Assembly (NCBI GenBank): GCA_900319905.1
Contig: ONQB01000001.1
Location: 1-64,000, forward strand
Length of the DNA: 64,000 bases
Direction: 5' to 3'
Origin: an uncultured Prevotella sp.
GTDB lineage: Bacteria > Bacteroidota > Bacteroidia > Bacteroidales > Bacteroidaceae
In this document: positions 44,577 through 53,882 of the stretch, piece after piece
Layout of the letters: the number at the start of each line of letters is the position of its first letter
Position numbering within the stretch: position 1 is the stretch's first letter
Program-made: the position numbers and the translations under genes
Notes under the pieces: generated by a model
What the model was told of the DNA's origin: nothing
What the model saw: the letters and a program-made list of their open reading frames with translations, nothing else
Databases searched by the model: none

Positions 44577-46784
44577 ATGAAAAAGATTTTCCTCATCCTC
44601 GTGATGATCGTTGCCACGCTGACAGCAAGTGCTATCCGCCCCATCTCCGTGGCATTCCCGCATCATCAGAGTGATGGCACCACCATCTCTGCCTATCTAC
44701 ATGGCAATGGCTTTGAGGCCTTCTATACCTCGGTTGACGGTGTCATCCTTATGCGTGATGCCGCTACCAACAATCTCTGCTATGCCACTGTCACCGATGG
44801 CAAGCTCGCAGCCTCTTCTTTGCTCGCTCATGAGGCTGACCAGCGTAGTGCCGAAGAAACGGCCTTCGTGCAGAAGATGCAACAGCAGGTTAAAGAGACG
44901 GCCATCAAAGAATTGGCCGCTAAAAATGAAGCTGTACGCAAAGTCCGTGGCATCCCCTCGGCTGCTCCGCTTAAGGTCAATGGTATGGGCACCTATGGCC
45001 AGAACTCTTTTAACGGAACATTCCCCAGCGTGGGCAGCTATACCATTCCTGTCATCATGGTTGAGTTCAGCGACCGTAAGTTCATGGAGTCTACAACGCA
45101 GGAGCTGGTCAGCAACATGTTCAATCAGGATGACTACAACGGAGACACTGGTGCTGACGGTTCGGCCCGTCAGTATTTCGTTGACCAGAGTGGTGGCTTG
45201 TTCATTCCTACCTTCGATGTCGTAGCCAAGGTTTCTCTCAACCACCCCTATAGCTACTATGGTACCAACACCCCCAGCCAGGACAATAATGTACGTCAGT
45301 TGATTACCGATGCCGTCACTGCTGCTGCCAATCAAGGCATCGATTTCAAGAATTATTACTACAATGGCAGCATGCCCCTCGTAAGCATCTACTATGCCGG
45401 TCCCGGTGAGGCTACCGGAGGCGACGCCGATTGCATCTGGCCTCATTTCTCAGGTCTCTATGGCAGGACTGACGGCTATAACATCAACTCTTATTTCGTA
45501 GGAAATGAGATCTTTGGCGACAGCACCTATACAGAGCACATGGGTATCGGTGTCTTTGTTCATGAGTTTGGCCATGCCCTCGGCCTGCCCGACTTCTATT
45601 GCACCGACTACAGCTATGAGAACAATGCTGGCTTCGGCATGTACGATGTCATGGACCAGGGCGCTTACTATGGTCTGTATGCCCGTATGCCGGTCGGCTA
45701 TACCGCTTATGAGAAGAGTTTTATGGGTTGGCTTCAAATACCTGAGCTCACCGAACCTCAGCACGTCACCCTTCAGTCGCCTTTGGGCACAGCCGAAGGC
45801 AGTGCCGTGTATCTCTCACGGGCCAACAGCAACAATGAGTATTTTATTCTTGAGAACCGTCAGACAGGCAAGTGGTATCCCTCTTTACTGGGAACGGGAT
45901 TGATGCTCACACGCTATGCCTACAATTTCTATTCTTGGACTTATTATAACGACGTGAACAACAATCAGAACGCCAAGCGTGCGATGATTGTCACTGCCGA
46001 TGGCTCGACAATCACAGATGGCAAGTTCATGCCGTCCATACTCTTCGGTAACGGCTATGCCAGTATCGACTCGCTGACGCTCTTCAACAGCACGAAAAAG
46101 CAATACGCAGGCATTACAAGCATACAGAAGCACAACGACGGTACTTGCACGTTCAATTTCTTGACCTCTGAGCTTCGCAGCATCCCCAAGGAAGGTAATA
46201 CCTATGTGAAGGTCACTTCGATGGACGACCTTGCCAGTGGCGACACCGTGCTCATCGTCAATGAAGACCGAAGCATGGCCCTGTCCTCCCAAACCGGACG
46301 CAATCACCTCATTGGTAAGGATGTCTATATTGAGAACGATACTGTATGGGCCGGTTATGACGCTACACCGCTTTTGCTGAGCCACACGGCCGATCATGTT
46401 CACTGGATGCTCTGCCCGGCCAATCGCCAGTATATCACCGTCGCCACCGCTGCCGGCACCTTGACCACGAGCAATCAGCTGTCATATAATGCGGCTGCCA
46501 CCATCAGCATCACAGATGGTAATGCCACCATTCGGTTCATTGGTACCAACAAGCACAATACCATTGGCTTCAATGCCGACGAGCTGTCGTTTGCCGGATA
46601 TACCGCCAGCACCGCTCCGGCCATCCAGCTCTTCAAGCGCCAGAATCTCACCAGTGGCATCTCAACAATCACCTTCACCCGGGATGATGACAACGATGCT
46701 TACTACAATCTTGCCGGCCAGCGTGTGTCGCCGACCACCAAGGGCTTGCTCATCCATCGTGGCAAGAAAGTCATCAACAAGTAA
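44577..46784 (+). CDS. M6-family secreted metalloprotease 1
   Basis: The 735-residue protein has a signal peptide (MKKIFLILVMIVATLTASA), an M6-like N-terminal region (SVGSYTIPVIMVEFSDRKF), and the zinc motif HEFGHALGLPDFY with HEFGH at residues 329-333, where H, H and the later Asp ligand the metal (HExxHxxGxxD). GYTAYEKSFMGWL and EYFILENRQTGKW after it are typical of immune inhibitor A-like proteases. The C-terminus carries the same T9SS-like tail as its neighbours (AYYNLAGQRVS, GKKVINK). Likely exported to the cell surface or medium to degrade protein. Confidence 0.9.
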   Translation: MKKIFLILVMIVATLTASAIRPISVAFPHHQSDGTTISAYLHGNGFEAFYTSVDGVILMRDAATNNLCYATVTDGKLAASSLLAHEADQRSAEETAFVQKMQQQVKETAIKELAAKNEAVRKVRGIPSAAPLKVNGMGTYGQNSFNGTFPSVGSYTIPVIMVEFSDRKFMESTTQELVSNMFNQDDYNGDTGADGSARQYFVDQSGGLFIPTFDVVAKVSLNHPYSYYGTNTPSQDNNVRQLITDAVTAAANQGIDFKNYYYNGSMPLVSIYYAGPGEATGGDADCIWPHFSGLYGRTDGYNINSYFVGNEIFGDSTYTEHMGIGVFVHEFGHALGLPDFYCTDYSYENNAGFGMYDVMDQGAYYGLYARMPVGYTAYEKSFMGWLQIPELTEPQHVTLQSPLGTAEGSAVYLSRANSNNEYFILENRQTGKWYPSLLGTGLMLTRYAYNFYSWTYYNDVNNNQNAKRAMIVTADGSTITDGKFMPSILFGNGYASIDSLTLFNSTKKQYAGITSIQKHNDGTCTFNFLTSELRSIPKEGNTYVKVTSMDDLASGDTVLIVNEDRSMALSSQTGRNHLIGKDVYIENDTVWAGYDATPLLLSHTADHVHWMLCPANRQYITVATAAGTLTTSNQLSYNAAATISITDGNATIRFIGTNKHNTIGFNADELSFAGYTASTAPAIQLFKRQNLTSGISTITFTRDDDNDAYYNLAGQRVSPTTKGLLIHRGKKVINK

Positions 46785-46803
46785 CTTAATTAAGATAATA
46801 CTC

Positions 46804-46836
46804 AGAGGGGGTAGCGCCTATGGTGCCTACCCCCTC
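46804..46836 (+). terminator. Hairpin after the first M6 protease gene
   Basis: AGAGGGGGTAG pairs with CTACCCCCTCT around a GCGCC-tat-GGTGC top, giving a very stable stem. There is no strong T-tract, so it may be an inefficient terminator. It opens a 412-bp gap otherwise filled by two tandem arrays. Confidence 0.55.
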
Positions 46837-46862
46837 TATAGTTTCTACCCCTCCTACTTTTC

Positions 46863-46943
46863 CCTACCTTGCCTATCTTGCCTACCTTGCCTATCTTTCC
46901 TACCTTTCCTACCTTGCCTATCTTGCCTATCTCGCCTATCTCG
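46863..46943. repeat. 9-bp tandem array, CCTACCTTG type, nine units
   Basis: Nine units in exact 9-bp register (CCTACCTTG, CCTATCTTG, CCTATCTCG and near forms) run from 46863 to 46943. The unit is the inverse complement of GGTAGGCAA-type repeats at 21956-22060, so the same 9-mer is arrayed twice in the window in opposite orientation. A spurious frame through it reads Tyr-Leu-Ala repeats; it is not taken as a gene. Confidence 0.9.
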
Positions 46944-46945
46944 CC

Positions 46946-47027
46946 CTTTCGCCGAATCTCCGTCGGCTTTTCGCCGAACCTCCGTCGGCCTTTCGGCGAA
47001 CCTCCGACGGCCCTTCGCCGAAATGCG
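46946..47027. repeat. 22-bp tandem array, about 3.7 units
   Basis: Units start at 46946, 46968, 46990 and 47012 and share TTCGCCGAA-CCTCCGTCGGC with few changes. The period is 22 bp and the unit can be aligned with array A at 1040-1189 at about 15 of 22 positions (both have TCGCCG, CCGT and CCT in register). It follows the 9-bp array directly. Confidence 0.85.
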
Positions 47028-47168
47028 ATACCGGCTTCAATGGATGCCTGTGTGTCTGGTTGTGCATGCTTTTAAACGAATAGTTAGCAAATGACAACTT
47101 TCTCTGTGTTTGATGAGGTTCATAAAAGAATAGTTTAGCCATTTGTTTGAGATTAGTAGGAAAAATGG

Positions 47169-47176
47169 TAACTTTG
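47169..47176 (+). promoter_or_regulatory. Promoter -7 element for the second M6 protease gene
   Basis: TAACTTTG, 20 bases before the ATG at 47197. Confidence 0.6.
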
Positions 47177-47196
47177 TGGTCATAATATATTAGACT

Positions 47197-49347
47197 ATGA
47201 TCAAGCGTATCGCATTATCTTCCCTATTTTGTCTTTTCTCCATCATCATGATGGCTGTGCCTGCCAAACCTGGCTTGTGGCGTTCCATCACCCTCACTGA
47301 TGGTACTGTTGTCCGGGCCCAGCTCATGGGCGATGAGTTCACGCATTGGTGGCAGGACGCTGATGGCAATCAGTATGTGCTGAATCAGACATCTGGCCGT
47401 TTCTCGAAGAAGACGGTTGATGCCACTGCCGGTCTTGCCAAGAGACGCAAGGCCCAAGCAGCCGTTGCCAGGCAGGCGGCCCGCCGTGCCGCTTCCGGCT
47501 CTCTCTTTAAGGGTCAGAAGCGTGGACTCATCATCTTGGCACAGTTCCCCAACTCGAAGTTCTCTATGAATGATCCCCAGGCTTTCTTCAATCGTTTTGC
47601 CAATGAGATAGGTTTCCATGATGGCAACTTCCAGGGAAGCGTGCGCGATTACTTCCTGGCACAGAGTGGTGGACAGTTCGATCTTGAGTTCGATGTCAAA
47701 GGTCCCGTCACGGTTGCAAACAACTACCAGTATTATGGCCGCAATGTCTATGTCAGCGGTCAGAGTCAGGATAATTGCCCCGAGGAGATGATTAAGGAGG
47801 CGTTGGATTCCATCGCCGACTCTACCGACTTCACACCCTACGATTGGGACAATGACGGCAATGTGGAGGAAGTGTTTGTCATCTACGCCGGTCATGGTGA
47901 GGCCGATTATAATGACGCCACGACGATATGGCCCCACATGTATCAGTTGAGCTACACCAATGTGGGGGCACAGACCTACGGCGGCAAGACCGTTGATGTA
48001 TATGCCTGTTCCAGTGAGCTTGGCAGCACGGCAGCTGTCGACGGCATCGGTACTGTCTGTCATGAGTTCTCCCACTGCATGGGCTTCCCTGATGTCTACG
48101 ACGTCGCCAATGGCGGCAATTACGGCATGGGTCGTTGGGACCTGATGTGCTACGGCAGTTATAATGGCGATACCTTTGTGCCCAGCAACTACACGGGCTA
48201 TGAGCGGGCCGTCTGTGGATGGACCACTCCCGTTGAGCTGACGGCTGACACGGTGATCACCGACATGAAGTCGCTCACCAATATGGGACAGACCTACCTC
48301 ATCCGTAATCCGAACTACGACAATGAGTACTATATCTTGGAGAACCGCCAGCTCGATGGCTTCGATGCCGAGCAGTATGGACATGGTCTGCTTGTGACGT
48401 ATGTCGACTATGATGAGAATGTATGGAGCAATAATTGTCCTAACACGACGTCCGGATACTATTCCCAGATCAACGACCATCAGCGCATCACGATCTTACC
48501 CGCTGACAACCGCGCTTCTTACTACAATGAGCAGTCCGACCCATTCCCATATAATGGCAACGACAGTCTGACCATGAACTCCAAGCCGGCAACTACCGTC
48601 TATCATCAGTTGTCTGACGGCAGCCGCTACCTGCCGATAGCCATTACCGGCATCACTGAGCATGACGACAGCACCATCTCCTTCAACTTCACCAAGATAG
48701 CCGTCGCCCCCAAGGACACTACCAATAACGAGGACGGCGATGTGCTGTTTAAGGAGACATTTGACCAATGCAATGGCACCGGCGGCAATGATGGACGCTT
48801 CTCCGGTGGCGTGGCCTTCAATAAGTTCAAGACCGACAACAGCGGTTGGGAATACGCAGGCTCTGCTTATGGCGCTGATCAGTGCGCCCGGTTCAATTCC
48901 TCGAGCATGGCCTCGGGTGCCGGCTATGTCATTACACCGTCGTTCACGCTGGTGGGCGATACCGCCACACTGACCTTCAAGGCTGCCTGCTGGAAAGCAA
49001 CGGGCGATGGCACCAACCTGCAGGTGACCCTCTCAGGAGCCGGCTCTATCGCCAATGCAGGTACCGACACCCTGCTGACCATGCAGAAAGGCGCCTGGAC
49101 CACGTATACCCTCAAGCTCGTCGGTAACGGAGCAACGCGGGTGTGCTTTACGCCCGACCGTCGCTTCTTCCTCGATGAGGTCGTCGTCACCAAACCTGTG
49201 ACCAACGGCATCAGCTACGTGCGCTCCGAGAAACGCGCCGACGACAAACGCATCTTCACGCTGAGCGGACAGTATGTGGGCACACAACTCTCACGCTTGC
49301 CAAAGGGTATCTACATCGTCAACGGACGGAAGGTCGTGAGACCATAA
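47197..49347 (+). CDS. M6-family secreted metalloprotease 2
   Basis: The 716-residue protein has a signal peptide (MIKRIALSSLFCLFSIIMMA), an M6 catalytic region with KRGLIILAQFPNSKF and the zinc motif HEFSHCMGFPDVYD (HEFSH at 289-293), YYILENRQLDGFD, then a beta-sandwich module of the jelly-roll type (about residues 510-665, VLFKETFDQCNG to FFLDEVVVTKP), and a C-terminal tail FTLSGQYVG to GRKVVRP of T9SS type. It differs from the first M6 protein by the extra beta-sandwich, so the two are not a recent duplication. Expected surface or secreted protease. Confidence 0.9.
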   Translation: MIKRIALSSLFCLFSIIMMAVPAKPGLWRSITLTDGTVVRAQLMGDEFTHWWQDADGNQYVLNQTSGRFSKKTVDATAGLAKRRKAQAAVARQAARRAASGSLFKGQKRGLIILAQFPNSKFSMNDPQAFFNRFANEIGFHDGNFQGSVRDYFLAQSGGQFDLEFDVKGPVTVANNYQYYGRNVYVSGQSQDNCPEEMIKEALDSIADSTDFTPYDWDNDGNVEEVFVIYAGHGEADYNDATTIWPHMYQLSYTNVGAQTYGGKTVDVYACSSELGSTAAVDGIGTVCHEFSHCMGFPDVYDVANGGNYGMGRWDLMCYGSYNGDTFVPSNYTGYERAVCGWTTPVELTADTVITDMKSLTNMGQTYLIRNPNYDNEYYILENRQLDGFDAEQYGHGLLVTYVDYDENVWSNNCPNTTSGYYSQINDHQRITILPADNRASYYNEQSDPFPYNGNDSLTMNSKPATTVYHQLSDGSRYLPIAITGITEHDDSTISFNFTKIAVAPKDTTNNEDGDVLFKETFDQCNGTGGNDGRFSGGVAFNKFKTDNSGWEYAGSAYGADQCARFNSSSMASGAGYVITPSFTLVGDTATLTFKAACWKATGDGTNLQVTLSGAGSIANAGTDTLLTMQKGAWTTYTLKLVGNGATRVCFTPDRRFFLDEVVVTKPVTNGISYVRSEKRADDKRIFTLSGQYVGTQLSRLPKGIYIVNGRKVVRP

Positions 49348-49398
49348 CTATCAGAAAGTTTCTCAGACACATACGATACATTTCACAATAAAAAGAAG

Positions 49399-49406
49399 TA
49401 ACTTTG
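49399..49406 (+). promoter_or_regulatory. Promoter -7 element for the SGNH hydrolase gene
   Basis: TAACTTTG followed by C, 28 bases before the ATG at 49435. Confidence 0.6.
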
Positions 49407-49434
49407 CACTCAGTTCAGTGATGACTTTCAACAC

Positions 49435-50685
49435 ATGAAAATGATGAGGCATAAGTTACTTCTTTTATTGTTTTTCCTTCTTAGCGCCACTACCCACGCA
49501 TTAGCCTACCATCCCGTCGGAACCGTGTTTGGCCGATGGTCCGGAACATGGGCCACTGCCATGCAGACACCGGTGAAATCGTTTATGCCTTACAACAACC
49601 GCATGAGTAACCGTTCGGTGCGTCAGATCGTCAAGGTGTCGGCGGGCGGTAAGGTTGTCCGGCTTCAGTTGTCCAATATTTTCTCCACTGAGTCCGTTGT
49701 CATCCGCTCGGTGTATATAGCCCATGCCCTCGACTCTTTCCGCATCGACGCTAAGTCTGCACGCTACCTGAAGTTCTCCGGCAAAGACGCTGTCACCATC
49801 GAGCCCGGACGCAGCCTTTTCTCCGACCCGCTGGCCTTCGACCTCCGCCCATTGGAGTCGTTGGCCATCACCATCAACTATGAGTCGGCACCGCGCAATC
49901 CTACCGTGCATATGGGCTCACGCACTACCAGCTACATCCTCAAAGGAGTGTCGACGCCCGAGACCGACTTTTCCAGAGCCTTCCGCTACGAGAAATGGTT
50001 CAACATCGCCGCCCTGGAGGTGTTGAGCAACGACATACGCACCTTCGCCATCATCGGCAACAGCATCACCGACGGCAAGGGCTCGACCACCGATCACCAA
50101 AACCGATGGCCCGACGAGATGAGCTTTTATCTCAACGGTCCACTGAAGGAGGCGGCACAGAACCAGCAGATGACATCGGCCTATAAGCAGTGGGGTGTGC
50201 TCAATCTGGGCATTGGCAACAACCGTGTGCTCAGCGTGGGGTTTGGTCAACCGGCCAAGGACCGTTTCGACCGCGACATCCTTCAGCAGCATGGTGTGAC
50301 AGACGTAATCATCTTCGAGGGCATCAATGATCTCGGCACGAGCCGAGACGGCAAGACCACTGCACGCTCGGTAATCGCTCAGTATAAGTTGATGATACAG
50401 AAATGCCGCCGCGCCCACCTCAGGGTGTGGCTGGCGACCATCACACCGATGAAAGGAGCCGGCTACTACAGCATCAATCATGAGTTGGGACGGCAGATTA
50501 TCAATGGGTGGATACGCTTGCAGAAAGAGGCCGACGGCTACCTCGACTTCGACAAGCTCATGCGCAATCCCAATGAGCAGCTCGCCCTCAGACCGGAGTG
50601 GAGACTTGCCGATGCCCTGCATCCTAACGCCATCGGCTACCGGGAGATGGGACGCTATGCCGCCGAGTTCTTCAAGACGCATTGA
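49435..50685 (+). CDS. Secreted SGNH/GDSL-family hydrolase
   Basis: The 416-residue protein has a signal peptide (ending THALA) and an N-terminal beta domain, then an SGNH esterase domain from about residue 200. The catalytic serine is in AIIGNSITDGKG (block I), block III is EGINDLG with the Asn, and block V is DALHPNAIGY with the Asp and His. The domain order matches carbohydrate or lipid esterases that carry an N-terminal beta-sandwich. It has its own promoter but lies directly after the protease cluster, so shared substrates are possible but not shown. Confidence 0.85.
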   Translation: MKMMRHKLLLLLFFLLSATTHALAYHPVGTVFGRWSGTWATAMQTPVKSFMPYNNRMSNRSVRQIVKVSAGGKVVRLQLSNIFSTESVVIRSVYIAHALDSFRIDAKSARYLKFSGKDAVTIEPGRSLFSDPLAFDLRPLESLAITINYESAPRNPTVHMGSRTTSYILKGVSTPETDFSRAFRYEKWFNIAALEVLSNDIRTFAIIGNSITDGKGSTTDHQNRWPDEMSFYLNGPLKEAAQNQQMTSAYKQWGVLNLGIGNNRVLSVGFGQPAKDRFDRDILQQHGVTDVIIFEGINDLGTSRDGKTTARSVIAQYKLMIQKCRRAHLRVWLATITPMKGAGYYSINHELGRQIINGWIRLQKEADGYLDFDKLMRNPNEQLALRPEWRLADALHPNAIGYREMGRYAAEFFKTH

Positions 50686-50736
50686 GAAGGAATGAAAATA
50701 GCAAGGTTATAATTTTGCTAATCACTTAAAATGCGG

Positions 50737-50744
50737 TAACTTTG
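50737..50744 (+). promoter_or_regulatory. Promoter -7 element for gpmI
   Basis: TAACTTTG followed by C, 64 bases before the gpmI start. A second possible element, TAATTTTG, lies at 50710-50717, so two promoters are possible. Confidence 0.6.
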
Positions 50745-50808
50745 CAAGAGCATTTAAAGACATTGGTCTTCAACAACAAGTACAAACATTTAAATTTTCA
50801 ATATTACT

Positions 50809-52332
50809 ATGGCAAAGAAAGCACTGCTGATGATCCTCGACGGTTGGGGACTTGGCAAACACGACCGCGGTGATGTTATCTACAACACCCCTACACCTTA
50901 TCTTGACCTGCTCAACGCTACTTGCGCTCACTCGCAGCTCATGGCTTGCGGTGAGGATGTGGGTCTGCCTAAAGGACAGATGGGCAACTCTGAGGTAGGT
51001 CACCTCAATATCGGTGCCGGTCGCATCGTGTATCAGGATCTTGTGAAGATCAACAAGGCCTGCGAGAGCGGTGACATCCTGAAGAACAAGGAGATTATCT
51101 CCGCTTACTCTTATGCTCAGAAGACCGGCAAGCGTCTCCATCTCATGGGACTGACCTCTACCGGTGGCGTGCATTCTTCACTGGATCATCTCTTCAAGCT
51201 CATTGAGATCTCCAAGGAGTATGGCCTGAAGAACACGTTCGTGCACTGCTTCATGGATGGCCGTGACACCGACCCCAAGAGCGGTAAGGGCTTCATCAAG
51301 GATATCCTCGACTGCTGCGAGAAGAACGACGCACACATCGCTTCTATCGTGGGCCGCTTCTATGCCATGGACCGCGACAAGCGCTGGAATCGTGTCAAGG
51401 AGGCTTACGACCTGCTCGTTGAGGGCAAGGGCAAGCAGGCCGACGACCTGCTGAAGGCTATGGACGAGAGCTACGCCGACGGCGTGACCGATGAGTTCAT
51501 CAAGCCTATCAACAACGCTAAGATCGACGGTACCATTCAGGAGGGTGACGTCATCATCTTCATCAACTTCCGTAACGACCGCGCCCGTGAGCTCACACAG
51601 GTGCTGACGCAGGAAGACATGCCTCAGGAGGGCATGCACACCGTCAAGGACCTGCAGTACTACTGCATGACCCCGTATGACGCCAACTTCAAGGGCCTGC
51701 ACATCCTCTTCCCGAAAGAGGATGTCAAGGACACGCTGGCCGAGTATCTGTCAAAGAACGGCAAGCGTCAGCTGCACACCGCTGAGACTGAGAAGTATGC
51801 CCACGTGACGTTCTTCCTTAATGGCGGCCGTGAGGAGCCCTTCGCCGGTGAGGACCGCATCCTCGTGCACTCGCCGAAGGTGGCAACTTATGACTTGCAG
51901 CCGGAGATGAGCGCCTACGAGGTGAAAAACAAGCTCGTCGGTGCCATCAACACCCAGCAGTACGACTTCATCGTGGTGAACTTCGCCAACGGCGACATGG
52001 TGGGCCACACGGGTGTGTACAACGCTATTGCCAAGGCTGTCGTGGCTGTTGATTCCTGCGTGCGTGACGTCATCGAGGCTGCCAAGGCCAATGACTATGA
52101 GGCTATCATCATTGCCGACCACGGTAACGCTGACCACGCTATCAACGACGACGGAACACCTAATACTGCCCACTCACTCAACCCCGTGCCCTTCATCTAT
52201 GTCACCAATAACAACTCGGCAACGGTGAAGGACGGCCGTCTGGCAGATGTGGCTCCTTCCATCCTGCATATCATGGGACTGGAGCAGCCTGACGACATGA
52301 CCGGTGAGTGCCTGATCAGTGACAACAAGTAA
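50809..52332 (+). CDS. gpmI: Phosphoglycerate mutase, cofactor-independent
   Basis: Interconverts 2- and 3-phosphoglycerate in glycolysis using two manganese ions. The 507-residue length is normal. Asp in ILDGWG (residues about 8-13), the phosphorylated serine in [15 protein letters not shown] (near residue 61), HCFMDGRDT, and the late metal ligands in [10 protein letters not shown] are all present. It has its own promoter and is followed by a GAAGTCCGG inverted repeat and ung. Confidence 0.97.
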   Translation: MAKKALLMILDGWGLGKHDRGDVIYNTPTPYLDLLNATCAHSQLMACGEDVGLPKGQMGNSEVGHLNIGAGRIVYQDLVKINKACESGDILKNKEIISAYSYAQKTGKRLHLMGLTSTGGVHSSLDHLFKLIEISKEYGLKNTFVHCFMDGRDTDPKSGKGFIKDILDCCEKNDAHIASIVGRFYAMDRDKRWNRVKEAYDLLVEGKGKQADDLLKAMDESYADGVTDEFIKPINNAKIDGTIQEGDVIIFINFRNDRARELTQVLTQEDMPQEGMHTVKDLQYYCMTPYDANFKGLHILFPKEDVKDTLAEYLSKNGKRQLHTAETEKYAHVTFFLNGGREEPFAGEDRILVHSPKVATYDLQPEMSAYEVKNKLVGAINTQQYDFIVVNFANGDMVGHTGVYNAIAKAVVAVDSCVRDVIEAAKANDYEAIIIADHGNADHAINDDGTPNTAHSLNPVPFIYVTNNNSATVKDGRLADVAPSILHIMGLEQPDDMTGECLISDNK

Positions 52333-52345
52333 ACAGTAGATAAGT

Positions 52346-52482
52346 AGAGGCTGTATCGGAAGTTCTGAAGTCCAGAAGTACGGAAGTTCTGTCATTACAT
52401 TAATAATTCATGATTAACAGATGCTTAATCATATGACTGAACTTCAGGTCTTCCGGACTTCATAACTCCTGGTACAGCCTCT
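52346..52482. repeat. GAAGTCCGG inverted-repeat element, copy D
   Basis: Ends AGAGGCTGTATC (52346 on) and GTACAGCCTCT (to 52482) are inverted; arms carry GAAGTTCTGAAGTCCAGAAG units. The core is in the reverse orientation relative to copy A (CATATGACTGAACTTC near the right). It lies between gpmI and ung, both on the plus strand. Confidence 0.8.
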
Positions 52483-52523
52483 TCCATTATTCCCGGTGGT
52501 AATAGATTGCCCCCACCTTTATT

Positions 52524-53189
52524 ATGAACGTCCAGATAGATCCTTCTTGGAAGAAATATTTAAGTGAGGAGTTTGATAAGCAGTACTTCGTCAGCCTCAC
52601 CAGCGCCGTCCGCACGGAATACCAGCACCAGCAATGCTTTCCACCGGGCCATCTCATCTTCAATGCTTTCAACCTTTGCCCCTTTGATCAGGTAAAGGTG
52701 GTGATCATCGGCCAGGATCCTTATCATGAGCCCGGCCAGGCCATGGGGCTAAGCTTCTCAGTGCCCGAGGGTGTGATGATGCCGCCGTCGCTTGTCAACA
52801 TCTTCAAGGAGATCAGTGACGACCTTGGCAAACCGATGTCGACCAATGGTGACCTCACGCGCTGGGCACGTCAGGGCGTGTTGCTGCTCAATGCCACACT
52901 TACCGTCAGGGCTCATCAGGCCAACAGCCATCAGCGGCTGGGTTGGTCGTTCTTCACCGATGCTGCCATCAAGGCGCTGGCGGCCCACCGCGACCATATC
53001 GTCTACATGCTGTGGGGTGGCTATGCGCGCAGCAAGAAAGGCTTTATCGACGCTTCACGCAACCTTATTCTGGAGTCGGTTCATCCCTCACCACTCTCCG
53101 CCAACCGCGGGGGATGGTTCGGCATGCATCAGTTCTCGCGCTGCAATGCTTATTTAGAGGCCAATGGACTGACACCCATCGACTGGTAA
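52524..53189 (+). CDS. ung: Uracil-DNA glycosylase
   Basis: Removes uracil from DNA to start base excision repair. The 221-residue protein has the water-activating Asp motif GQDPYHEPGQAMGLSFSV near residue 61 and the DNA-intercalation loop HPSPLSANRGG near residue 190, both exact family I (Ung) signatures. It starts 42 bp after the inverted repeat D and is followed 13 bp later by the DUF3109 gene, probably cotranscribed. Confidence 0.97.
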   Translation: MNVQIDPSWKKYLSEEFDKQYFVSLTSAVRTEYQHQQCFPPGHLIFNAFNLCPFDQVKVVIIGQDPYHEPGQAMGLSFSVPEGVMMPPSLVNIFKEISDDLGKPMSTNGDLTRWARQGVLLLNATLTVRAHQANSHQRLGWSFFTDAAIKALAAHRDHIVYMLWGGYARSKKGFIDASRNLILESVHPSPLSANRGGWFGMHQFSRCNAYLEANGLTPIDW

Positions 53190-53202
53190 ACAATCTGCGA
53201 TT

Positions 53203-53832
53203 ATGACTGAACTGCATATCATCGAGGTGGGCAATGTGTTGGTCTCACCCGATATCTTTACGGAATGCTTCTGCTGCGACCTTGACAAGTGCAAGGGCCG
53301 TTGCTGTGTGGAGGGCGATGCGGGCGCACCGGTGACCCTCGATGAGATTGGTGCCATGGAAGATGCACTTGACACGGTGTGGACCGACCTCTCGGCGTCG
53401 GCCCAGCATGTCATCGACCGGCAGGGCGTGGCCTATACCGATGCTGACGGCGACCTCGTGACGAGCATCGTCGATGGACGTGACTGCGTCTTTACCTGCT
53501 ATCACGATATCAACGACATAGCTGACGGTCATGTCATTCCCAACTGCTGTCTGTGTGCATTCGAGCGGGCCTACAGGGAAAAGCGCACCAAGTGGTGCAA
53601 GCCCATCTCCTGCGCGCTCTATCCCATCAGAGAAAAGAATTTCGGTAACGATGTTATTGGCATCAACTACCATCGTTGGGACGTGTGCAAGGATGCGGTG
53701 GCACTGGGCAAGAAACTCAACATGCACGTCTATGAGTTTCTGAAAGAACCGCTTATCCGTCGGTTTGGACAGGCGTGGTACGACGAACTGACCACCGTAG
53801 CCAAGGAGCTGAAGGCGCAAGGACTGATCTGA
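53203..53832 (+). CDS. DUF3109 family protein, cysteine-rich
   Basis: The 209-residue protein has two cysteine clusters, CFCCDLDKCKGRCC near residue 23 and CCLCAFERAYREKRTKWC with ISCALYPI near residue 115-145, as in DUF3109 proteins. Such clusters suggest metal binding, possibly zinc or an iron-sulfur cluster, but the function is not known to me. It is 13 bp after ung, and this adjacency in a repair operon may be of note. It is followed by a convergent AraC regulator gene. Confidence 0.8.
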   Translation: MTELHIIEVGNVLVSPDIFTECFCCDLDKCKGRCCVEGDAGAPVTLDEIGAMEDALDTVWTDLSASAQHVIDRQGVAYTDADGDLVTSIVDGRDCVFTCYHDINDIADGHVIPNCCLCAFERAYREKRTKWCKPISCALYPIREKNFGNDVIGINYHRWDVCKDAVALGKKLNMHVYEFLKEPLIRRFGQAWYDELTTVAKELKAQGLI

Positions 53833-53882
53833 GGAGGGTGATGATGCTCTCTGTGCTGTCTCTTGCTCTGAGCCGCTTGTAG

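Noticed and set aside
46820..47083. Frame with Tyr-Leu-Ala repeats
   Set aside because: It is a read-through of the 9-bp and 22-bp tandem arrays, whose periods make an open frame likely by chance.
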